A stretch of DNA of 64,000 nt, from positions 124,001 to 188,000 of the forward strand of contig JAUYGZ010000019.1 of NCBI GenBank assembly GCA_030690415.1, written 5' to 3'. Of this stretch, positions 57,880 through 64,000 are shown one piece after another. The first letter of the stretch is position 1, and each line of letters begins with the position of its first letter. The position numbers and the translations under genes were made by a program. Origin of the DNA: a bacterium. Lineage in GTDB: Bacteria > Patescibacteriota > Gracilibacteria > JAUYGZ01. The notes under the pieces were generated by a model, which was given only the letters and a program-made list of their open reading frames with translations, was not told where the DNA came from and made no database searches.

Positions 57880-60402
57880 ATGGCAAAATTGGTTCGCCGA
57901 GGCCTTCGTGTCCTCCCGGCTTTATCCATAGTAGCGATGCTCGTCCTCACGGCCACGCTGAGTTTTTGGAATACCTCGCAGGCTCCGCCGGCGTTTGCGG
58001 CTGATGATAGTATTACTATCAATAGCACAACCCTCGCCCTCCAAACTGATACGGAAACAAATAGCATCGCCGATATTGGCGACACTATCAGGATTACTGT
58101 TGATTTATCGAACACGGATGGAGGATATGGAGCTGCTGGTACAACTGTTACCGCAGACCTCCAAGCATACGGAGGAGGAGCAGCTGAGAATGTTCCAGGC
58201 ATCACTGATACCGGAGGGACAAATGACATCTTCCAATTGGACTTCGTAGTGTTGTCTGCTGGAGGAAGCGGAATTGATGTAGCAGGAAACAATGCTGCCT
58301 CTGCAGTAACTGTTACTGCAGCTGATACAGATGAATTAGACGGAACTGGAAGTGCCAATCCAAGCCAAGCCAGCAACAATATGACTGAAGCAGTTGATAC
58401 AATTGCACCTCTCGTCACTGACGGAAACATCTCCATCGCCGGAGGTTCCGGTACCGCCGGAGCCTACATCACCGGTGACACCGTTACCGTGACCTGGGAC
58501 GCTCAGACCGATGGAACAACTGATGTCGCTTCTGCTGCCGCTGACCTCTCCGCTTTCGGTGGTGGGGCTGCTGTGGTTATGACTGATACCGTCGCTTGTG
58601 GAGAAACCAATGCCGATAATGTCTGGGAAGCTTGCTACACCCTCGTTTCCGGAGCTATCGACGGTACGACCCTCAACGCTACCGTAACCGCTACAGACGA
58701 TGCCGGAAATGTAACCGGTCCTGTTGCCGATACCACTGACGCCACTGTTGATAACATCGCCCCCACCGTCACGGACGGCAATATCTCCATCTCAGGAGCC
58801 ACCGGTACCGGTGGTGCGTACAAGATCGGTGATACCGTCACGGCCACCTGGAATAATACCGCCGGTGGTGATAACAATACTGATACCATCGCAGGCGTAA
58901 CGGTTGATTTCTCCGCCTTCGGTGGAGGCGCCGCTGTTGTCGCCTCGGACGCCGCCGATACCTGGACGGCTACCTTCACCATCGTTGCGGGCGCAATTGA
59001 CGGCACCACGTTGAACGTCTCCGTTACGGCTACCGACAATGCCGGAAACACCACCACAACCGCTGACACGACCGACGCCACTGTTGATAGTATCGCCCCC
59101 ACCCCAACCGATGCCAACATTACCGTCACAAAAACAGAAAACGCGGGTGACGCGGGTGTCGCTAATACCACCGATGTCATGACCGTGGTCTGGGACGCTG
59201 CCACGGATACTGATACCGATGTTGTTTCAGGAAGCGCTGATTTCGCTGATTTTGGGGGTGCCTTGGTTGCCTTGGAAGATGATGGTGCCGGCGGCACCTG
59301 TGACGACACTCTCGCGGGTGACGATATCTGGTGTGCTACCTACACCCTCATTGCAGGAGCCATTGATGATACTGATAATGACGTGACCCTCACCCTCGTC
59401 ACGGACGACGCGGGGAACGTTGCCGGTGATGTTACGGACGGTACTCAATTTTCTGTCGATAATATCGCTCCTACCCTCACAGCAGGAACTCTTATTGCTG
59501 ATCAAACCGCCTGCACCGGTACAGCTGGTGTTTGTATCATTGGCGACACCATCACCTTTACATGGGACAACTCAGCTACCGGAGACAATAATGCTGACAT
59601 TACACTGGTCAGTCAGGTAGACTTCGACCTTACCAACTTCGGAGGCACAGCGACTGAAACTCCGGATAGTGTCGCGTTAGGCATCTTTACCTTAGACTTT
59701 GTCGTCCTCGCTGGAGATGACGATGGGACCCTCAGCTTCTCCGCTACCGTCACCGATGATGGCGGCAATACTGCCGGTCCGGTCGCATCCACTGACCAGG
59801 CTCCTGTCGATAACATCGCCCCAACAGTCACAGCAGTTGATTTTGCCACCACAGCTGCTCTCGGCATTACATTTAATTCAGTCACACTCACGTATTCCGA
59901 AGCCATCACCCTTTCCACCGATGCCGGCGGAGACGGTGATATCGTGGGAGGCGCCAGCGCGGCCAGTACCGCTTCGATGGGCGGAATGACCACTGCCAAG
60001 ACCCTCGAAGGGATCGGGACATGGGATGGAGCCAGTGATATGACGACCAATGCCGCGGGAGACAACACCGTAGCTCTCAATGCGGGATCAACTATTGTGA
60101 CAGTAGTCTTTAATACTCAGGCTGGATCTTTCTTCGACAGTGGGACTATAGCGCCGACAACACCCACCTTCACGCCCACCTCTGATGCCACCGACATCAC
60201 TGATGATGCAGGAAATCCGGTAAACACGGCAGTGACTCCTGTCGCGACCAACGGTACCGCCTGGGACGTCACCGTACCAACCATTCTCAACACTTACTCC
60301 TGCGACACCGACGCTGACGCCGATATCGACCGTATACAGGCAACCCACAGCGAAAACATGCTTGATTCCTTCTTCATTGAATACCGCCACCGGAGGTTGT
60401 GA
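57880..60402 (+). CDS. Giant S-layer-like repeat protein, N-terminal part (to apparent frameshift)
   Basis: The 840-residue frame has a signal peptide (~1-40, ending near PPAFAADDS) and then tandem Ig-like repeats of about 115-120 residues. Repeat starts fall at ~58,410, 58,759, 59,095, 59,466 and 59,819, each opening with a variant of IAPTVTDGNISI and closing with ATDNAGNTT-like and DATVDNIAP. Composition is very rich in Thr, Asp, Gly and Ala and almost free of Lys and Arg, as in S-layer and adhesin proteins. The start has TTTTCCC-ATG. The frame ends in TGA at 60,400, but the downstream +1 frame carries on the same kind of sequence, so this is probably one protein broken by a 1-base insertion near 60,371-60,378. 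Confidence 0.8.
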   Translation: MAKLVRRGLRVLPALSIVAMLVLTATLSFWNTSQAPPAFAADDSITINSTTLALQTDTETNSIADIGDTIRITVDLSNTDGGYGAAGTTVTADLQAYGGGAAENVPGITDTGGTNDIFQLDFVVLSAGGSGIDVAGNNAASAVTVTAADTDELDGTGSANPSQASNNMTEAVDTIAPLVTDGNISIAGGSGTAGAYITGDTVTVTWDAQTDGTTDVASAAADLSAFGGGAAVVMTDTVACGETNADNVWEACYTLVSGAIDGTTLNATVTATDDAGNVTGPVADTTDATVDNIAPTVTDGNISISGATGTGGAYKIGDTVTATWNNTAGGDNNTDTIAGVTVDFSAFGGGAAVVASDAADTWTATFTIVAGAIDGTTLNVSVTATDNAGNTTTTADTTDATVDSIAPTPTDANITVTKTENAGDAGVANTTDVMTVVWDAATDTDTDVVSGSADFADFGGALVALEDDGAGGTCDDTLAGDDIWCATYTLIAGAIDDTDNDVTLTLVTDDAGNVAGDVTDGTQFSVDNIAPTLTAGTLIADQTACTGTAGVCIIGDTITFTWDNSATGDNNADITLVSQVDFDLTNFGGTATETPDSVALGIFTLDFVVLAGDDDGTLSFSATVTDDGGNTAGPVASTDQAPVDNIAPTVTAVDFATTAALGITFNSVTLTYSEAITLSTDAGGDGDIVGGASAASTASMGGMTTAKTLEGIGTWDGASDMTTNAAGDNTVALNAGSTIVTVVFNTQAGSFFDSGTIAPTTPTFTPTSDATDITDDAGNPVNTAVTPVATNGTAWDVTVPTILNTYSCDTDADADIDRIQATHSENMLDSFFIEYRHRRL

Positions 60403-63400
60403 TGGAGCCGTGGACGACACTGATGCCGATGATGACAAAGTCCGCTTTGATCTCACCACGGGCATTGCCGGCACCGAAGCCGCCTTCCTGCACCACGTCA
60501 CCGCCGGAGCCCGCGACTGGGCCGGCAACAGGCTGGCGCTGGGCGACGGACTGGGAACCGAAAACGATCTGGCGCTGCCCCTGATCCTTACCCGTACCTA
60601 TTCCGATGACAGCAATAACGGATCCGTTGACCGCTTGACCCTCACCTTCTCAGAAGCCGTCACCTGGAGCGGAGCTCAACCTACTCAGTGGAATGTTGTA
60701 GCCAATAACCTCACAGGACTCGGAGGGGTGACTGCGGTCGCAGGAAGCACGACATCCACACTGGTCCTCACCGTAGGTACCACCACGGACATCACGGGAG
60801 TAAACGGACTAACAGAACCAACTTTACAGTACTCCAAGCTAGGAGATGCTTCGGACAGAGTCCGTGATTCGGCTCTTAATCAACTCGCCACTGAAGACAG
60901 TTCTACGAGCATCACCGACGGCGCCGCTCCCGTCATCACCACGAGCACGATCAAGTACGTTGACACGAATAATAACGGAATAATCGACCAACTCATTCTC
61001 ACCTGGACTGAAAACACCACCTTTACCATGAATGGCGACGACTGGGCCTTCACCACACCGGGTGATGTCAACCTGGCAGGCGACTTCCTTGTGGGCGACT
61101 GTACCGGATCCACGACTTCCACCGTCACCTGTACCGACCTCAATAACAGCAACCTGACCGCGGACGCCAATAAGACCGGAAAACAAACCGCCGGTGGCTC
61201 TGAGCCTGTTTGGGAGTACGATGCTGGAACTCCTGGCAACATTAACGATGATAATGGCAACAACACCGTTGCCTTCACAAAAACCCTGGTCGACAACGCG
61301 CAGGCTCTCGTTATTGTTCGCGTCACGAAGGACACCGATCAGACCGACGGAGCAGCCGGCATCTTCAACGGAACCATGGACGGTATCCTGGCCACCTTCA
61401 CGGAGGCCATGGACGCTTCTACCGCTTCCACCTTTGAATTTTCCATCACCAGAAATGATGGCACTCTGCTCACAGAGAGCTATGCCGACACCACCGATGA
61501 TACGACTCTCTTCTTTGGCTGCAGCGACTGTCCCACCAACAACACCTCTGATCTTCTCAAGCTCCAGGTAACCAATGGAGCGGGTGGAATCCAGGATCTC
61601 GCCGGTGTGACGGCTCTGACCGAGGGCTCTCACGTGGCTGCCACTGATGAAGCCCCACCTTTCATTCTTACCCGAACATATCAGGATAGCGGCAATGACG
61701 GTTCAGTCGACCGGCTCGTCCTGACCTTCACGGAGAACACCCTGTGGAACGAAACCGATCCGTCACAATTCGATATTCAGGAAGAAGATCTCACTTCATT
61801 TACGGGTGTCTCCACGGTGAGCGACTCCGGCACGACCATCCTCACCCTTACGGTGAACGCGACCTCGAACCTCACGGGAGTCAACGGAGGGAATGAACCA
61901 ACACTCCAATACACTCAAAGTGGAACCCCTGCCAATCACCTACAGGACAGCGCCGGCAATTCAACCGCCAATGAAGGAAGCACCACGGATATCACCGATG
62001 GCGCGGCTCCGGTAAACATCGCCACAAGCTATGTGGACAGTGACAATGATGGAAAAGTCGATCAATCAGTCTCCACCTGGACGGAAGACACCACCTTTGC
62101 CATGGCTGGCGCCGACTGGGTCTTCACCACGGCTGGCGATGTCAATTTGACGGGAGACTTTGCCCTCGCGGAATGTGCCGGAACCGGCTCAACCAACATC
62201 ACCTGTACCGACGTCGGCACAGGCACCATGGACGCCGACGCTGACAAGACGGGTCTCCAAACAGTCGGAGGAACTGAACCCGTCTGGACCTACACCAATA
62301 ATTCCGGAAACGTGAACGACGGCAATGGAAACAACACCGTCGGATTTGCTAAGACCTTCATCGACACAGCAGAAGCTATCATCGTATCTCGTATCACCAA
62401 GGATACCGACAACGTTGAAGGAGCCGCGGGGACCGAAGACGGAACCATGGACGGAATTCTTGCCAGCTTCTCGGAAGTCATCGATGTTTCAACCATTGGA
62501 ACCTCAGACTTTGAACTCACCACGAACGCTGGAGGAGCTCTCACGGAAGACATCAATGACACGACCGATGATCTCACCATCTTCTTCCAGTGCACCGACT
62601 GTCCCGCGGGTGACACGAGCGACCTCCTCAAACTCCAAATAACGAACGGAGGAACAGGAATCCTAGACTACAATGGAAACGTCTCAGGGGGTGGAGGAAC
62701 AGGGATTCAGGTCTTCACCGAAGGAGCTTCAGTAGCCGCCACGGACGGAGCCAATCCCTTCATCCTTACTCAGTTCTACAGAGACAGCAGTGACGACGGG
62801 ACGACAGAACAACTGGAAATCAACTTTTCTGAAATCGTCACCTGGAACGCCGGTGACCTCGACCAATGGACTCTGGTCAACAACGACCTGACGGACTACG
62901 ACGACGACGGAACTCCCGAATCACTCGTAGGAGGCAGTGGATCAGGCCAGTTGACCCTTTCCACGACGGGAACCACCGATCTGACGGGTGTCTCAGGTGG
63001 TATCGAGCCAACACTGGAATACATACAGAGTGATACAGCCGGAAACCGAATCCTCGATGCGGCAACCAACGAACTCCAGGATCGGACTGATACCCCCATC
63101 ACCGATGGAGCCGCTCCGGTCGTCAAAGTGAATACCATCACCTACGAAGACGCCAACAATGATGGAACCATTGATCAAACCGTCTCGACTTGGACTGAAA
63201 ACACGATCTTCACCATGGCATCCGCCGACTGGGATTTCGGCACGGCTGGTGACGTCAACCTCACCGGCGACTTTGACAATACGGAATGTGCCGGTTCTGG
63301 AAGTGACACCATCACCTGTACTGACGTTGGAGCAGGAGACATGGATGCCGACACTGACAAAACAGGTCTCCAGACAGCAGGAGGTGATGAACCCGTTTGG

Positions 63401-64000
63401 GACTACACGAACAACGCCGACAACGTCAACGACGGCAACGGAAATAATACCGTTCCCTTCTCCAAGACCCTCGTCGACAATGCCCTCCCCGTCGTCATTG
63501 ATGCGGAGCTCGACTACAATGACGATCAACTCGCCAATGCCCTCGTGGTCAACCTGACCGAAATCGTCGACTCCAGCTCGACTGACGAAAGCAAGCTGCA
63601 CATCAATGACATCACCGGAACCGACGATGTCAGTGTGAGTACAGCCACCACAAGTGCTGATGGAACCAGTAATACCTTCCCTCTTACGGAAGCTGAACGA
63701 GTAGCCGCATTAGCCATCTCTGGAGTCGCGGGTGGTGATGCCGGAGCTGTCGTCCTCGATGTCGACGCACTCGCTTTCCTCGGTCTCGACGGACTCAACA
63801 ACAGCACTGATGACAACAACGTCGTCACCGAAACAGGAGATAGCAAAGATCCGAACCTCACCAGCTGGCAGATTGATTTTGATCTCCAAACCGTAACCCT
63901 AAACTTTGACGAAACGATTGATGCCAGTACTCTCGATGCCACTCAAATCACCCTCCAAAACCTGGCTACCGCGACCTTTGCAACCTTTACCTTTACTGCG
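60377..64000 (+). CDS. Giant S-layer-like protein, continuation in the +1 frame (partial)
   Basis: From about 60,377 the +1 frame is open to the end of the window (about 1,208 codons) and reads as the natural continuation: TATGGCDGAVDDTDADDD..., then large repeats of about 360-370 residues. Three copies start at ~60,956, ~62,030 and ~63,143 with variants of YVDxxNDGxxDQxxxTWTE, DWxFxTxGDVNLTGDF, a Cys pair (CAGTG...TCTD), and DKTGLQTxGGxEPVW. These align with bacterial surface proteins that have calcium-binding Asp/Asn loops. The acidic composition matches the N-terminal part. The C-terminus lies outside the window, so the anchoring mode is unknown. Confidence 0.78.
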   Translation, partial: MNTATGGCDGAVDDTDADDDKVRFDLTTGIAGTEAAFLHHVTAGARDWAGNRLALGDGLGTENDLALPLILTRTYSDDSNNGSVDRLTLTFSEAVTWSGAQPTQWNVVANNLTGLGGVTAVAGSTTSTLVLTVGTTTDITGVNGLTEPTLQYSKLGDASDRVRDSALNQLATEDSSTSITDGAAPVITTSTIKYVDTNNNGIIDQLILTWTENTTFTMNGDDWAFTTPGDVNLAGDFLVGDCTGSTTSTVTCTDLNNSNLTADANKTGKQTAGGSEPVWEYDAGTPGNINDDNGNNTVAFTKTLVDNAQALVIVRVTKDTDQTDGAAGIFNGTMDGILATFTEAMDASTASTFEFSITRNDGTLLTESYADTTDDTTLFFGCSDCPTNNTSDLLKLQVTNGAGGIQDLAGVTALTEGSHVAATDEAPPFILTRTYQDSGNDGSVDRLVLTFTENTLWNETDPSQFDIQEEDLTSFTGVSTVSDSGTTILTLTVNATSNLTGVNGGNEPTLQYTQSGTPANHLQDSAGNSTANEGSTTDITDGAAPVNIATSYVDSDNDGKVDQSVSTWTEDTTFAMAGADWVFTTAGDVNLTGDFALAECAGTGSTNITCTDVGTGTMDADADKTGLQTVGGTEPVWTYTNNSGNVNDGNGNNTVGFAKTFIDTAEAIIVSRITKDTDNVEGAAGTEDGTMDGILASFSEVIDVSTIGTSDFELTTNAGGALTEDINDTTDDLTIFFQCTDCPAGDTSDLLKLQITNGGTGILDYNGNVSGGGGTGIQVFTEGASVAATDGANPFILTQFYRDSSDDGTTEQLEINFSEIVTWNAGDLDQWTLVNNDLTDYDDDGTPESLVGGSGSGQLTLSTTGTTDLTGVSGGIEPTLEYIQSDTAGNRILDAATNELQDRTDTPITDGAAPVVKVNTITYEDANNDGTIDQTVSTWTENTIFTMASADWDFGTAGDVNLTGDFDNTECAGSGSDTITCTDVGAGDMDADTDKTGLQTAGGDEPVWDYTNNADNVNDGNGNNTVPFSKTLVDNALPVVIDAELDYNDDQLANALVVNLTEIVDSSSTDESKLHINDITGTDDVSVSTATTSADGTSNTFPLTEAERVAALAISGVAGGDAGAVVLDVDALAFLGLDGLNNSTDDNNVVTETGDSKDPNLTSWQIDFDLQTVTLNFDETIDASTLDATQITLQNLATATFATFTFTA
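60956..64000 (+). repeat. About 1.1-kb tandem repeats in the surface-protein gene
   Basis: Three direct copies begin at 60,956, 62,030 and 63,143 (spacings 1,074 and 1,113 bases). Similarity is highest over the GGxGACGTCAACCTxxC and ACAAGACxGG segments and falls off at the third copy after ~63,480. Divergence between copies shows they are old duplications. Confidence 0.7.

Noticed and set aside
58635-59309. Long minus-strand frames across the surface-protein repeats
   Set aside because: They arise from the biased codons of the Thr/Asp/Ala repeats and repeat with the same period; composition (Val/Ser/Ala runs) is not protein-like.
60360-60402. Programmed +1 frameshift in the surface-protein gene
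   Set aside because: No prfB-like CTT-TGA site, stop-codon slip or downstream structure is visible; an insertion error or mutation explains it more simply.
60839-61633. 264-codon minus-strand frame within the surface protein
   Set aside because: Antisense to the +1 continuation, which shows clear internal protein repeats.

Overview
The window looks like a contiguous piece of chromosome from a Candidate Phyla Radiation (Patescibacteria) bacterium. The supporting evidence is TraC-like and TraG-like type IV secretion proteins next to giant PKD-repeat surface proteins, many short genes of unknown function, a lone purC, paired dUTPase and dCTP deaminase genes, toxin-antitoxin pairs, and a ComEC/ComF/PilB set for DNA uptake. 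TGA is an ordinary stop here (comEC, dcd and the PilB-like gene end in it), so the UGA=Gly lineages (Gracilibacteria/Absconditabacteria) are excluded. A Peregrinibacteria-like host is possible but not proven. Almost no start codon has a Shine-Dalgarno motif; starts instead follow pyrimidine-rich leaders, often CCC-ATG. I see no tRNA, rRNA or CRISPR array.

Layout. 1-13.6 kb: a type IV secretion-like surface locus, with a TraC-like protein, a polytopic membrane protein, two PKD proteins (700 and 2,038 aa) and three smaller proteins built from VirB2/TrbC-like two-helix hairpins; eight such hairpins occur in four proteins. 13.7-17.2 kb: secE-nusG-(membrane protein)-rplK-rplA, then dut. 17.2-21.6 kb: a PIN/antitoxin pair and an unusual amidase-SpoIID fusion. 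21.7-35.2 kb: comEC, a possible structured RNA, ftsK, a class A PBP, a NIF3-like protein, pepA, a promoter-leader-terminator unit and a GT4 glycosyltransferase. 35.2-45.2 kb: comF, purC, a Phd/VapC pair, a TraG-like coupling ATPase, a YgjP-like peptidase, dcd, a NYN nuclease, a DUF4256 protein and rlmN. 45.5-52.1 kb: an exported protein, a DipZ-like redox protein, and a PilB-like ATPase with coiled-coil partners. 52.2-57.7 kb: cell-surface sugar genes (rmlB, two GT2 enzymes, DUF2304) around an AT-rich pair of unknown genes. 57.9-64 kb: a giant repetitive S-layer-like protein that appears frameshifted near 60,372 and runs off the window.

Functional themes. Wall synthesis and remodelling (PBP1A-like, amidase-SpoIID), surface glycans, a giant surface layer, and machinery for moving DNA or protein across the envelope (PilB, ComEC, ComF, TraG-like and TraC-like proteins, pilin-hairpin proteins). 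This fits an episymbiont that attaches to other cells and takes up nucleic acid.

The most unusual signal is repeat biology. At least four classes of small repeats sit directly before start codons and also inside genes in frame: heptanucleotide arrays, 9-bp arrays encoding Asp-Asp-Lys, a GTAC-AGACG palindrome family, and a shared KSSTGS/DSYE-coding element. They behave like the Rickettsia palindromic elements and the heptanucleotide repeats of cyanobacteria. Two decayed 3' ends of neighbouring genes (dcd, dipZ-like) show past gene replacement or insertion.
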